A stretch of 64,000 nucleotides of DNA. Origin: Halichoerus grypus. Taxonomy: Eukaryota; Chordata; Mammalia; Carnivora; Phocidae. The notes beneath the pieces were generated by a model, which searched no databases, had not been told where the DNA came from, and saw only the letters and a program-made list of their open reading frames with translations. Location of the stretch: positions 145,445,935-145,509,934 of the forward strand of contig NC_135715.1 in NCBI RefSeq assembly GCF_964656455.1, read 5' to 3'. A program made the position numbers and the translations under genes. Positions 11,062 through 23,089 of the stretch are shown here, piece after piece; within the stretch, counting starts at the first letter, position 1; every line of letters begins with the position of its first letter.

Positions 11062-11672
11062 GAGGTATTTATTTATTTTTAACAGACTTTATCTTCTAGA
11101 GCAGTTTTAGGTTCACAGCAAAATTGAGTGGAGAGAACAGAGAGTTCCCATATTACCCCCTACCCCCATATATGCATAGATTTCTTAATAATATCCCATT
11201 GGAGTGGTGCATTTGTTATAGTTGATCTTAACACCTCACTATAACCCAAAGTCTATAGTTTACATTAGGGCTCATTCTTGCTATATACATTACGTGTGTT
11301 TGGACAAAGGTATAATGACATGTATCCACCACAATAGTATCATAACAGAGTATTATCACTACCCTAAAAATCCTCTGTGCTCCACCTGTTAATCCATTTC
11401 TACATCTAACTTGTGGCAACCACCAACCTTTCTACTGTCTCCAGTTTTGCTTTTTCCAGAATGTCATATAGTTGGAATCATACAGTAAGTAGCCTTTTCA
11501 GATTGGCTTTTTCACTCAGTAATGTGCATTTAAGTCCCCCCCATGTCTTTTCATGGCTTGATAGCTCTTTTCTTCTTAGAACTGAATAAAATTCCATTGT
11601 CTGGATATAGCACATTTTTTTTTTTTTAATCCATTAACCTCCTGAAGGGCATTTTGGTTGCTTCCACAACTT
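11062..11672 (-). mobile_element. L1M-class LINE 3' region, minus strand
   Basis: The plus strand runs AGAGCAGTTTTAGGTTCACA (about 11099), AATGACATGTATCCACCAC (11311), AAAAATCCTCTGTGCTCC (11366), TTTCCAGAATGTCATATAG (11453), and CATGGCTTGATAGCTC near 11552. This is the well-known antisense order of a placental-age L1M 3' UTR and ORF2 end. The T tract at 11616-11628 and nearby changes show decay. Frames at 11228-11419 and 11576-11782 (-) are by-products. Confidence 0.85.
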
Positions 11673-11860
11673 TGATCTCTTGCCTTCCTCTTATAAGGAC
11701 ACTTGTGATACATTGAAACCACCTCAATAGATAATTCAGGATAATCTCCCCATCTCAAACTTTTTGTCTTAATCATATCCACAAAATCTCTTTGCCATAT
11801 AAAGTAACATTCACAGGATTAATGTGGACATCTTTGGGGGGGTGCGTTTTATAGCCCACC
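11673..11860 (-). mobile_element. MLT1-type LTR fragment (ERVL-MaLR), minus strand
   Basis: The plus strand has CTTATAAGGACACTTGTGAT (11690), AGGATAATCTCCCCATCTC (11739), CTTAATCATATCCACAAAAT (11768), and TGTGGACATCTTTGGGGGG (11823) then a decayed CCC end. Reversed, this is the 5' half of an MLT1 long terminal repeat. It is an old solo or partial LTR with no coding part. It directly joins the L1M block. Confidence 0.75.
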
Positions 11861-12138
11861 AAAATCTTCTTAGTGATAACAGAGACTTACTGAAACTATC
11901 CCCCCCACTCAAATGGGGGAAGATTCTAAATTTAGGTGTGAGTTGATAAGATAGAAGATAGAAGAAAAACAGGGCTCTCAGTAACACAGGAATCAAAGAA
12001 TGCATAACTAGACTGACTATTGAAAAAAGCAGAAACCGTGGTATAATTTAGCTTCAAGGTATTGGGAATGGACATTCTTGTAGAAACCTAAGCAACCCAG
12101 AGGACCTCAGTATTTGAAGTTTGTGGATCTCCACTTTA

Positions 12139-12606
12139 TTTTTTTATTATTTTTTTTTTTAGTTTTTTTTTTTTAATTTTGTGTTCAGTTAGCCAACATA
12201 TAGTTGGCTTTTTTTATTAGTTTTTGATGTAGTGTTCAACAATTCATTAGTAGCGTGTAACACCCAGTGCTCATCACAGCACGCACCCTCCTTAATACCC
12301 ATTACCCAGTTACCCTGTCCTCCCACCCCCCTCCCTTCTGTAACTCTCAGTTTGTTTCCTGGAGTCCAGAATCTCTCATGGTTTGTCTCCTTCTTTGATT
12401 TCTTCCCATTCAGTTTTCCCTCCCTTTCCATGCAATCCTCCACGCTATTCCTTATAGTCCACATATGTGTGAAACCATATGATAATTGTCTTTCTCCACT
12501 TGACTTATTTCACTTAGCATAATCCCTTCCAGGTCCACCCATGTTGATGCAAATTGTGGGTATTCATCCTTTCTGATGACTGAGTAATATTCCATTGTAT
12601 ATATGA
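12139..12606 (-). mobile_element. 5'-truncated carnivore L1: end of ORF2 plus 3' UTR
   Basis: A 12-bp TSD (ATCTCCACTTTA) lies at 12127-12138 and 12607-12618. On the minus strand the insert holds the C-terminus of ORF2 (a frame with TMEYYSVIRKDEYPQF and WVDLEGIMLSEISQ, stop at about 12452), then a 3' UTR with a G-rich tract (seen as CCACCCCCCTCCC on plus near 12326), GTGCTCATCACAG reversed near 12268, and a long A tail (T run 12140-12180). The insert is 468 bp and is a dead-on-arrival copy. The frame at 12452-12664 runs out into flanking DNA. Confidence 0.93.
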
Positions 12607-12867
12607 ATCTCCACTTTAAACTATTCATTAATGATACTGTCCATATTGCTTTGTTTTTGTGCATATCCTTACTTTTTGCCCACCAACTTCTTCTTTACAC
12701 TGTTCTTTTATCCATCTCATGGTTCCTGCTTATCTAAAACTTTAGAGTACTTACTATTTTATCTAATGTGCCAATAATGATTTCTTCTGCCCAGTGACTC
12801 TCACTCGCAACTCTTTTGCTCAGGTTACCAGTACCCAATTTGCTGTAGGCTTATTTGGAACATTATT

Positions 12868-13034
12868 TTTCAGAATGTGATTCATAAAAACTCTGTGCTA
12901 GAATTTCCAAGGATGACCATTAAAGATACAGATTCCTGGGTCTATCCACCTGAATCAGAGCTCTGGGCTCAGGGATAGGATCTGAATTTTTAATAAGCTC
13001 CCCAACTAATTCTTATATCTAGCAAAAATTGAGA
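12868..13034 (+). mobile_element. MER5A (hAT-Charlie non-autonomous DNA transposon)
   Basis: AATGTGATTCATAAAAACTC is followed by a diverged middle, ACAGATTCCTGGGTC (near 12928), CCTGAATCAGAGCTCTGGG (12949), GATCTGAATTTTTAATAAGC (12980) and a weak right end. This is the MER5A order (…CAGATTCCTGGGCC…CTGAATCAGAATCTCTGG…). The terminal inverted repeats are eroded. Confidence 0.75.
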
Positions 13035-13566
13035 GGACTTATGCTTGAGAGAGAACTTGATTCATCCAGCTATTCTTATTATCCTTGTTTAAGCAGAATT
13101 GGTTTTTTAATAACTAGATAAAAATTGTCTGTCTAGCTCCTGTATTTACTGTCCTTAAGCAGTGAGAAACTGGATCAATATGCATAAGGATTCTAGAATA
13201 TTTTTTAGAAGTAAATTTATTGAAAACTTCATTCAGTCATTTGGTCTCTATCAATAACCAGCTAGCTACATATATTTCACTATATATAGCTGTGTCAGAT
13301 ATTTGAGAAACATCAGGGAACAACCCAATATTTGAGACCCTAAGCAAGGTCCAGCTACAGGTATAAGCTATGTTATTTTTTAGCAAAATTGACCATGGTG
13401 GTAGAAAGATACTATACCAGTGGGCTGGCCCTTTAACTGAGGGGGAAGATTAATGAAAAGTAGCACTTATGGGTCCATATAATGGTTTCCAGATCCTGCC
13501 CAACTCAAGCATGTTAGGGCTAACCCATAGGGATATTACTGTATGATTAAATCCAGAGAACTGATA

Positions 13567-13649
13567 TTTGTGTGTTTGTATTTAATGACTTGAATTCCCT
13601 ACCACCAGCACACATCTTCCTCCTTTGGGCTCTGAAAAACTCTGAAAAC
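13567..13649 (-). repeat. Inverted-repeat copy A (partner at 16531-16603)
   Basis: The reverse complement of this stretch aligns with 16531-16603 at six mismatches over 63 aligned bases. Copy A also has a 10-bp extra unit (CTCTGAAAAA then CTCTGAAAAC). Shared landmarks are CCCTACCACCAGCACACATC and TTTGGGCTCTGAAAA. I do not recognise the family. Similarity stops at both ends. Confidence 0.8.
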
Positions 13650-14010
13650 TGAAACCTTTTGGAAATGGAACAAATGCTCTTGGCATCTAAATCTTACTAC
13701 ACAGATGTGAAATATTTATAATTCATATGATACCATTTAGAGTAGCTTTTCACATGTTTTGCTATAGAAATATCAGTGTGTTAATTACAGAATGCTATAT
13801 CAGATCCATCTAGGGGTTTATGTAATATTTGGTATATACATACTATTACAGTTCCAAAAATCTGAGTCATTCTTAATTATGAAATGCAACTGACCCAGAA
13901 TGTTTGTGGACTTGTACTAAGTATTGAAGAATTAACCAGTCTGTAAAACTTAACTACAACTCAATCAATTTTGTAACTGACCACATTTTAAAATTCCATT
14001 TAAAATAGTG

Positions 14011-14120
14011 GGGTACCTGGCTGGCTCGTTTAGAAGAGCATGTGACTTTTGACCTCAGGGTCATGAGTTTGAGCCCCATGTTGGGTGTAGAGATTACTTA
14101 CATAAATAAAACCTAAAAAA
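14011..14120 (+). mobile_element. Older short Can-SINE (tRNA-Lys-type), plus strand
   Basis: This copy is about 110 bp, with head GGGTACCTGGCTGGCTCG, AGAGCATGTGACTTTTGACC, B box TGAGTTTGAGCCCCATGTT and end GGGTGTAGAGATTACTTA before the A-rich tail. It lacks the long CT stretch of the younger copies and represents the older tRNA-plus-short-tail form. An exact 9-bp TSD, AAAATAGTG, lies at 14002-14010 and 14121-14129. Confidence 0.92.
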
Positions 14121-14134
14121 AAAATAGTGAAAAA

Positions 14135-15711
14135 AATATTCTCTAACAATTACTGTTGAGTCACAACAATAAAAATATGACCCATGCAATTCAATAAAAT
14201 GCTAAATTGATGGACAAAGACTCCTAAATTTAGGAGAAAATTCAATACGTGTCTGTGTGTGTGTATGGTTATTCATCTGGATTATAAAACTGGTGAGTTG
14301 GATGAACATATACAAAGTATTATAGATTTATTAATAAATTGGTAAAAGACAATTTGGAACAAGTAGATAAAGACAAAATGGATAAAAGAACTTACTAAAA
14401 TATCCATATTAGAAAATTTGAAACAAGGAAGAATCACTACAAAATGAAGATGGTTTTGGATATCAACAGAGAGAGAAAAATGAATATTTTAATATTAGAA
14501 CCAACTCAGTAATTTAAAGGGAAATTTAAAATAATGAAAATTTAACTGTGATAATCACTAATATTTAATATAACAAAGTGACTAGGGGAGAGTGAGCTTA
14601 TAAGGCAGAAAAGAGCACACTTAAGAGTCATACTGAGAAAAGGAACTGTGGCCAGTATGTTTTTTTAATTTTGTAGTAACCGATCTTAACATCCTATTTT
14701 AACACTTTGCTTTATTAGAATTTAATGTATTGTTATAAGTAGAGCATCAAAAGGGCTTTTAATTCTTTAAATTTTCTACAACCACTTAATTATTAGGAAA
14801 TTAAGTGTTTTGAAGAAATAATCAACAAATTATAATTTTATTTACCTGTCAAAAAGATATTTCTTTCTTAGAAATTATTAATTACATTAAGAGGACCTTT
14901 GAACACATTCTATTAGCTGAATATAGACTAATGTTATTACAGCAAGAATCACAGTTGTCATGAAACATGTGATAATTAATTACAACTTTTGAGGTTCTTT
15001 ATCAAAAATAAATTGTTTTGCCCATTCTACTACTGCTTTTTGAATTAACACATATTTATAGGGGCTCATCATGCTATTATTTTTTCTGGCAATATAATCC
15101 AAATTCGAATGCATTTTTATTCCTCTGGTGATTTTTTTTTTTTAACTCTTCAAACTAAATGAGACCACCATAAAAACACATTTTTATTTAATCAACCTTT
15201 CACATTGCCAACTGTTTCTGATCAATAAGTCAGTCACCTTGGTTTCATCTTGTGGTTAAATGGCTTTATCACTCATATGTTTTCATACATATTGATGAGA
15301 ACATGCCCCAGTTAGGTAAGTAAAATATAAGCAACATATTAGACTTGGGATATGAGTAGAAAATTCATGTTTAAAATACAGAGCTTTAATGTTGTTGGAA
15401 TAGCCGATGGGGTACAAATAAGCTCAATTTTCTTTGAAGTGTCCCTGCCTATTAGTCAATGTCAAATCTTCTTTAAGTTTAGATGAAATCCTTTATAATC
15501 TATGTATTTTTATATGAGAGTGTACTTGACCTTTTATGATATCTGAAAATATCCTTTAAATATCTATATTCTTATCAAGTTGACTAAAGCACTGAGGAAT
15601 AGAAACTGGAAAAAATAAGCCCTTAGGTCAATAGCTGTTCCAGGGTATTCTGATGACTCCAGTGAAGTTTTAGAAAGTTTGGTATAAGGTTCTCTAGCCT
15701 AGATTGGTGCT
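14135..15711. other. Unassigned AT-rich unique sequence
   Basis: No gene or confident repeat is visible. The part 14640-15300 is non-repetitive and rich in homeodomain-like TAAT motifs. That is compatible with, but no proof of, conserved noncoding sequence. Confidence 0.45.
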
Positions 15712-15859
15712 TGCCACTTTTAAAGTGCATATTAATCACCTGAGGACCTTGTTAAAGTGCTGCTTCTAATTTAGTAAGCCTGGAGTGGGACCTGAGAGTT
15801 TGTATTTCTAACAAGTTCTCAGGTGACCTCTATGCTGCTGGCCTGTGGCCCACACTGGG
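15712..15859 (-). mobile_element. MER5A-type DNA transposon, minus strand
   Basis: Plus-strand blocks are AAGTGCATATTAATCACCTG (15723), GGACCTTGTTAAAGTGCTGC (15744), CTGGAGTGGGACCTGAGAGT (15780), TTTGTATTTCTAACAAGTTC (15799) and GGTGACCTCTATGCTGCTGG (15822). These match the reversed MER5A order. The end after CCCACACT is lost. A possible detached terminus (GAGGAACACTACTC) lies at about 16016. Confidence 0.8.
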
Positions 15860-16530
15860 GTTTCTACAGCCTTGTACCTCAGAGTCTGATGGGTTGGCTT
15901 ATGGATCCTGATGTTACATTTCTAAAAATGATTTTATAATTAGTCTGTGGCAAGCCCTGGATATTGAGATTTTTTCTCTCACTTTTTTAGGTGATCTCAT
16001 GTGCAACCAAGCGTTGAGGAACACTACTCAAGAGCAAAGCAATGATTTAGAACCTTTTACAAAACTTCTGAGAAGTTCTGATGACTAAAATTGTAAAAGT
16101 TCATCTCCTTCAGGGCTCTTGAGGCCTGTAACATATACTTTTAATGGTTGCCGTGCAAACAAGAATACCTCTGAAGTCCAACTACAGTCTTGAAATAAGA
16201 GCACACTTTGGGAAAATAGTAACTTTTAATTGAGACAAATTGACCCTTAGGATCAAGTTGTTAATGCTCATTGTCCCTTCTCTATCATTAGTAGACATCA
16301 GTGGGTGGATTAGTATAAGAGTAGCAAATGAATACTTTGTGTGGTAATAACTGTACTAAATCTGAATATTTCTTGAAACCATTTGCACAACTTTAATGTA
16401 CCTGTGATTTAGTCATCTCCTTGGAGTACAATTTTAAACTGTTACTTCCTTGGTTTAGAAACCTGTATGTGGTTTATGACCCGGTTAGTTTAAATTGATT
16501 CTTTCTCTATGTACCCAATTAGCAGTTATG

Positions 16531-16603
16531 GTTTTCAGAGCCCAAAGGGGGAAGATGTGTGTTGGTGGTAGGGAATCAAAGTCATTAAATACAAAACCAC
16601 AAA
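16531..16603 (+). repeat. Inverted-repeat copy B (partner at 13567-13649)
   Basis: This aligns to the reverse complement of copy A as described there, from GTTTTCAGAG to CCACAAA. A further 23-bp stretch at 18475-18497 (AGTCATTAAGTACAAAACCAC…) shares its 3' end with one clear mismatch. It may be part of an unrecognised repeat family. Confidence 0.8.
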
Positions 16604-17292
16604 GACAAACAAAAACAAAATAAAACCCAAACCAACTTATCATTAGTTACCTCAGAAAACCTACCACAAACATTGCTGGTTAAATTATTCTGTTTTTGTT
16701 TGTTTTTATATAGCAACTTCATCTGTGTTTGCAACTTTTATACTTGATGATGTCAGTTGGCAGTGAAATCCTTAATTCAGTCCTTAATCCTACTTCCTTT
16801 CCCTTTCCTTTCTTTTAGCTAAGTGTTGATCCTTGTATTTCTTCCCTCAAGAGAACTGGAACTTTATCATGCTTTTTATGCTCTAAGCCCTGTTTTCAGG
16901 TTAATTATAAAATTGCCACTTATAAAGTATGCAATCTAGATGTAGTTATACCTTCTCATATTATTAGAATCCAATACCTTTTAAACTTAAGCCAAACAAA
17001 TGACTTTCAAAGAGTATAAAATGAGGCATCCTGAAAGACCATGGAAATCATCTGGCATAGAGTGAACTTTTAGCATTATTGATCTCATATTAATCCATAT
17101 ACTTAGCTGAACCCTGCTGTGGTTCATAATAACAAACTATTTTATTTGGGGGAAAACGTGCATACTACCATTCTGGCGAAACTGTCCACATTTCAGTCCC
17201 AGGTTTCCCCACCTTCTCCCAACATAAAAACTCTGTCTCAGAGTAGCTCAAGCAGACTCTAGAAAATGAGCACCAAGGGAAATGGGGAAACA
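16604..17292. other. Unassigned unique sequence
   Basis: No gene or known repeat is seen between the inverted repeat and the LTR that follows. Confidence 0.45.
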
Positions 17293-17742
17293 AGGTGGTT
17301 TGCTGTGGCTTCCATAACAAAGCACCATGGACTTGGCTGGCTTAAACAGACAAGTATTGGCTCATGGTTCTGGAAGCTAGAAGTCCGAGATCAAGGTGTT
17401 GGCAGGGATGGTTCCTTCTGAGGGTTGTGAGAAAGTATCTTTTCCACTCCTCTTTCCTAGTTTCTGGTGCTTTTCTAGCAGTCATTACTGTTCCTTGGCT
17501 TGTGGATGAATTACCCAGATCTCTGTTGCAATGTTCGCATGGAGTTCTCCCTGTGTGTGTCTGTCTCTAAACTTCTTTTCCAAGAACACCAGTCATTCCG
17601 GATTAGGGCCCACTCTAATGACCCCATTCCAACTTGATTACCTCTATAAAAATGCTGCTTTTCAATAAAGCCACATTCTGAGGTACTAGGGATTAGGACT
17701 TCAAGATGGGAATTTTGGAGTAGCACATTTCAACCCACGACA
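17293..17742 (-). mobile_element. Near-complete MLT1/MST-class solo LTR (ERVL-MaLR), minus strand
   Basis: Plus-strand landmarks in antisense LTR order are CTTCCATAACAAAGCACCAT (17309), GGCTTAAACAGACAAG (17339), GTTCTGGAAGCTAGAAGTCC (17366), GATCAAGGTGTTGGCAGG (17389), GGATTAGGGCCCACTCTAAT (17600), CCACATTCTGAGGTACTAGG (17671) and CAACCCACGACA at the end. At about 450 bp it is nearly full length. No internal retroviral sequence flanks it, so it is a solo LTR. The frames at 17364-17570 and 17511-17726 are incidental. Confidence 0.85.
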
Positions 17743-17889
17743 CAAAGCAAACTATTTGAGGTCATCTGTTCCTTGGCTGAAAATTCAGTTACGACAGCAA
17801 AAGGAGACTGGGAATCACTGTTTCTATTAGGAGAACTGTAGATACCTGACTTCCACTAGCACCTTGGTCAAAAAGATTGACTATGAACT

Positions 17890-18075
17890 AACATTCATCA
17901 AACATTGACTATATGGTGGGCGTTCTTCTATGTGCCCTACATCATCTATGCCATGCGAGTTCATTGTAAACAGGAGGAAACTCAGACACAGAGAAGTTAA
18001 GTAATTTGCCCAGGGTCACAGAGGAAGAGGCAGAATCAAAATTCAAATCTGGAAAACTAGTCCTAGTAGCTCGGA
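17890..18075 (-). mobile_element. MIR SINE, minus strand
   Basis: It contains CAGGAGGAAACTCAGACACA (17972), AGAGAAGTTAAGTAATTTGC (17991), CCAGGGTCACAGAGGAAG (18011) and CAGAATCAAAATTCAAATCT. This is the antisense MIR core. The upstream part, AACATTGACTATATG…TTCTATGTGCCC, matches the MIR 3' end. The frame at 18006-18242 overlaps it and is not a gene. Confidence 0.85.
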
Positions 18076-18079
18076 TTCA

Positions 18080-19829
18080 TAGCCACAGTGGGAGACTGCC
18101 AGGGACTGATCTGCCTCCACAGGGAGGAGACTACATGTTGATTGAGCATTTAGTGATCTCCAAGGTTTCTGCTAGCGATCATAGCCCGTTACTTTTGTTA
18201 TGTTTAAAAGAAAAAATTTTCTGTGTAACAGAGACTAAATAGTAAACACTAATGAAATCTTTTTAGCTTGATATACATGGTGTGGATTTTCTGATTTATT
18301 TAGGACCCTTAATTATATGAATTAATTAAAGTGAAAGTAAAATGTGAAGAATTCTATAGAAACCACTAAGTTAAAAAGAAAAGTACTTAAAAGAGGGTCT
18401 TGTTTTGAATTCAAAAAAAGGCATTAAAGTTGAGAAGGAAAAAAATAAAGATATTTAATCCCTTTAGAGAACACAGTCATTAAGTACAAAACCACAATTA
18501 GTGAAATGAAATTAGTTAAAGGGGAATGTAAGCCACTGCTCTTTGCGGTGAGGGCAGTGGACTCAAGGCAAGAACAGAACACCTAGAAGGATCTTTGCTG
18601 GTTGTGAGAAGAATTGTGCTCCTTGCTTCACTGACATGATTTTCTGCTCTGCTCTCTATAGTTCAGTTGGAATCAGTCATGGAGAGATCAGTTACAGGGG
18701 TCACTGTGCAACTGGTAAAGAGTGATTTGAAGACATTTCTTCAGAGGCAGCAAAGCTCAAGACAGAATAACTGATGAGTTTCTAATGAAAGGGAGTTGGG
18801 AATTACCTAATTAGTGCCTTTCTAAAGAGGTGGCAAATGTGACACTGGAGCCCTTTGGAAATCCAGAAGAGCAAAGAAGGGGGAAGATGCAGCTTCGAGT
18901 AGCAGGCCTCGTATGACACATGAAAAACTAAAACAGTACAAGTCGTAAAGTCATATAAGTATATGCATAGAGTAAAGATAACTATTTGTTTTGTCCCAAG
19001 TGCCTCATTCTTTGTCCTTCTCTTAAACAACATACACTATGAGCATTTATGTTAATTCCTGTGTGGTGGTGGTGGCGGTGTTCTATTTTTCATGCACTCA
19101 GGTCAGAGAGCCTGCATTAGAACCTGCCTTTGTGGCATTCACAAATATTGGCATTCACAAATATTGGACTAAAGGAAGAGGTCAAAAACAGTCTGGAAAA
19201 TAAAAAAATATATATATTTTAAATGAGTGAAGTATGGCAGTTAGGGAAGGAAATGGGTCAGTCTTAGGTGGACAAGCTGGTAACAAGCTACACAGAATAA
19301 AGCTCAGGTTAGGCAGGAGGTCACAGATCATGCAAGTGCATAAGAACCATGTGTTTGAAAATTCTGTAAGTAGAGAAAACAATTTTGTCAAGTATTCAGG
19401 CAGATAGGGAATTGAAAATCCGTCAGCAGTAAAGGAGCAAGACAAAGCAGCAGGAGAAAACAAAACCTTATTAGCAGAGAAGGACCTTGATAAGTGAGGC
19501 AAAGGCCTGCTTTAGCCCAGAACTTGCCTCTGTTTCCTGTGGATCAGGAACTAATCTATAAGAATGGCTGGCCTAAGGCTTATAGGTGGAGAGAATTAAA
19601 GACATTACATTAGTAAAACACTTGGAAAAAAAAAAAAAAAGAAAACCTGTTTGCAAACATTTTTAAACAATAAATAGAACATATTCCTTTGCAAATATTA
19701 GGCTCTCTTAAACTTTATCCAAAAATATGAGTAGGGAAAAAAAACTACATAGTTTCAAAAGGCCATTTAATGGAGAGGCCATGTATAATTTAGACATTTC
19801 TTTTATTGGAATTATATCCTCAACAATAA
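18080..19829. other. Unassigned sequence with small tandem repeats
   Basis: No gene is seen. It holds a 16-bp perfect tandem duplication (GGCATTCACAAATATT at 19134-19149 and 19150-19165), a short GTG tract near 19064-19080, and an A run near 19625. The frames at 18803-19033 and 19182-19502 (-) have no recognisable domain. Confidence 0.5.
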
Positions 19830-20430
19830 AATTGAAAACACTAATTTGAAAAGATATGTATCCCTATTTTTGTTGCAGCAATATTTACAGTAGCCATGAT
19901 ATGGAAGCAAACTAAGTGTCCATCAATAGGCAAATATGTAAGGAAGATGTGTGTGTGTGTGATGGACTATTATGCAGCCATAAAGAAGGATGAGATCATG
20001 TCATTTGAGACAACATGGGTGGACCTAGAGGGTATTATGCTAAATGAAATAAGTCAGATTGTGAAAGACAATTACCATATGATTTCACTCATTAGTGGAA
20101 TGTAAAAAATGAATAAACAAAAGCAGAATCAGATCTATAGATACAGAGAACAGACTAATGATTGCTAGAGGAGAAGGGGCTCGGGGTTGGGCAAAATAGT
20201 TGAAGGGGGGCAGGAAGTAAGGCTTTTGGTTATAGAATGAATAAGTCATGGAAATAAAAGGCACAGCATAAGGAATGTAGTCAATGATATTGTAATAGTG
20301 ATATATTAGGACAGATGATAACACTTGCTGTGAACATAGCATAATGTATAAACTTGTCAAATCACTATGTTGTATACCTGAAACTGATGTAACATTGTGT
20401 GTCAACTCTGCTTAGATTAAAAAAAGAAAT
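19830..20430 (+). mobile_element. L1M LINE: ORF2 C-terminus and 3' UTR
   Basis: The plus strand begins with a diverged AAAAGATATGTATCCCTA block and reads into ORF2. The frame 19896-20105 gives MIWKQTKCPSIGKY, a run of CVCV made by a short TG repeat (19950-19960), MDYYAAIKKDEIMSF, TTWVDLEGIMLNEISQ and YHMISLISGM, then stop. That is the ORF2 tail. The 3' UTR follows (CAGAGAACAGACTAATG, GGGGCTCGGGGTTGGG, TTGTATACCTGAAACTGATG) and ends in an A-rich tail at about 20425. It is 5'-truncated and inactive. Confidence 0.9.
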
Positions 20431-21173
20431 TCTTTTTGAAATATAAGGTAAGACTCCATCCGAAATTCCATCTTGGCTGTTTCCCCTGGTGGAACTTAGA
20501 AGAAGCATGCTACATTGGGTTGCTCTTCTCAGCCCGAACCATACCATAGAACACAATTTCAGGTTTCAATGGGGCTACATTAATTTTTGTATATGCTATC
20601 TTCAGTCACCAAGATGTTGTCTCACTAAAGTGCGAAACAAATTCATTGTAATTGGCTAATATTAGTGTGAAGAAAAACCTGATGGCAATTTTGTAAAGGC
20701 AAAATGCCAATGGATACTGATTCTAATGATAGAAAATTGTAAGGCACTCAGAGGGTAGGAATCTGGAGTTGAGGTTTTATACAATCTGGTATCAACCTAC
20801 CTCTCTGGTCTGATTATTGGTTATTCATTTTATTCAACAGTAACCAGTGCTCTTGCAGAACCAAAACTGACATCTTGCCCTGTTGCTATTAAGGGTGAGC
20901 ATATAAATTATATCCCACAGTTAGGAAGAAGTGGTGCTTTGTACCCTGAAATTAACAATAACTACAACAAAAATCAGAGTCACCCTGTCTTACACGCATT
21001 TCTCATGGGTTGCTGACTCCCTAATAAAAACATATTTATCCCTGACTTTTCAAATGTTAATATCTGATAATGATCTTTGTGAATATAATGTGAGAAAATT
21101 CCTGTGTGATCAACATGAACTGAGAAACAATGAACTGAAATATTGATGATACTGTATTTCTTGTCTTTTAAAC
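20431..21173. other. Unassigned unique sequence
   Basis: I see no gene or confident repeat here. Confidence 0.45.
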
Positions 21174-21186
21174 AAGTATATTTTTT

Positions 21187-21424
21187 ATTTTTTATTTTTT
21201 TTATTTTTATTTTTATTTTTATTTTTTTTAAAGATTTTATTTATTTACTTGACAGAGAGAGACACAGTGAGAGAGGGAACACAAGCAGGGGGAGTGGGAG
21301 AGGGAGAGGGAGAAGCAGGCTTCCCGCCGAGCAGGGAGCCCGATGTGGGGCTCGATCCCAGGACCCCGGGATCATGACCTGAGCCGAAGGCAGGCGCTTA
21401 ACGACTGAGCCACCCAGGCGCCCC
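21187..21424 (-). mobile_element. Can-SINE, minus strand, with expanded ATTTT tail
   Basis: On the minus strand it has a head at 21405-21424 (GGGGCGCCTGGGTGGCTCAG), CGTTAAGCGCCTGCC, a B box with GGGATCGAGCCCC and a CT tract, and the tail is followed by a long AAAAT-type array (21187-21230). A 13-bp TSD (AAGTATATTTTTT) lies at 21174-21186 and 21425-21437. Sequence conservation is high. The frames at 21143-21382 and 21241-21426 are SINE-derived. Confidence 0.96.
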
Positions 21425-21437
21425 AAGTATATTTTTT

Positions 21438-23072
21438 TAAAACAAGTTTATTTTTTAAAAATTTTTTGGAAAGTCAATTTCCTACTGCTGGGCTCTCTTG
21501 CAAATTTTTTTGTGAATGCTTTGTTGTATCTCATACTGAGACATTCTTGAACATTATTCTGTTTCTTCTGGGTTCCCTGCCCATGATCTATACTTTCTTA
21601 CCTCTACATTTGGTTTATACTATTAACTTTTCCTGGATTTTTTTTCCTCTTCTTTTCCATCTAGCAAACTCCTATCCTTTCTTCATGACCCAGAGTAAAT
21701 GTTGCCATTTCTGTAAAAGTTTAGGTTTTGCCTCATGCTAATCCCTCCTTCCAGTATGTTCCAATACTATTTTGTTAAACCTACATTATCTTATTACTAC
21801 TTAGTTATTATTTTTAAATATCTACTTCCCATGATTTTACCTGGAATAGCAGATATTAATAAATGTTGATACATGCTCATCAGTGGCCATATGAGAGAGA
21901 CTTTGGAACACAATACCAAATTTAACATTTTGGTAATGATCTCTTCTACCCATATATTAAGTCTGATCTTTCTCAAATCTATATAATTCACATAAGATTA
22001 TCTTTAAAGAAAAATGTATAGTTATAAAATAAATATCTTAAATATATTAATATTGCCTTTGCTTAGCCTAAAAATATCATCTTTTAAAAATATAATATCC
22101 TAAATATCTTATCATCTTTTACTCAATTAGAGGGATCGCTGCTATTGGCTATATGCTTCAATAGTAAGAATAGTAGAGTTAAATTGGGTATAATCTTTTT
22201 TTTTTTTTTAATTTCTTCACTGTCTTTGTGGTTGTGAGAGAGAGATGGACCAGTTTGTAGAACACTAAAGACTTGTGAAATAAATTCATTTCTAATAAGA
22301 GACAAATTTGAAATGAATGCTTCATATTTATATAAAATATAAACATTCATTCATATAAAATGAACATTTGACTAACATATATTCCATAATTTGCTTGGTG
22401 GCAAGCTCTGTGTTTCTATTTTTACAGATGAATAACGCTATCCAACTCAGAATAAGAATTCAGCAGTTGAATAATACTTTGTTTTGACTTAAGGAAGCTT
22501 TGAGTGGTTTAGTACATGAGTGCTAGCATCAGATGTCCTGCCCAAATGCCAACTTTATTTCTTACACATTACCTGACCTTAGTGATTGAAATTTGTTGTG
22601 CTTTACTTTTGCCATACTATTTTAGGAAGAGCATAAAGAAGTATCTGACACAAAGAAAGCCCTCGGTGTTAGCTATAATTATTTCAGTCAATAAAGAATC
22701 ACATGTTTACAACAAAATGGTCACAGAAAAGTTCTCTGTTTTACTTATTGTGGCATTATTCATACATTTTCCATATTTTGAATCAAAATCCAATTTAGAA
22801 ATCTCCAGAACAGGTGCAATTTGGGACAAGATATTCCTATTTCTGAGTGTTTGCTTTTACTGTAAGAATTCCCCAGAGGCTCCTTTTTAAACACTGATTA
22901 TTCAGTGCTCATGACTAAAATTCCAATTTTGTTTCTTATAGATAACTTTTATTTTAATTTTAATTAAGAATTTCTATAACATTAAGAGGAAATTGAATGA
23001 TTTTGGTGTCTGGATTTCACTGAGCTACTGTTAGTCCAGGCAACATTAGTGATTGCATCTGTAATTCAGTAC
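21438..23072. other. Unassigned AT-rich sequence
   Basis: No gene is recognised. The frame 22516-22890 (124 codons, +) has no domain I recognise. The sequence is unique or too diverged to classify. Confidence 0.5.
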
Positions 23073-23089
23073 AAAGAATCTCAGATTCA

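Noticed and set aside
22516..22890. 124-codon plus-strand frame as a gene
   Set aside because: No domain, no start context and AT-biased composition; consistent with chance.
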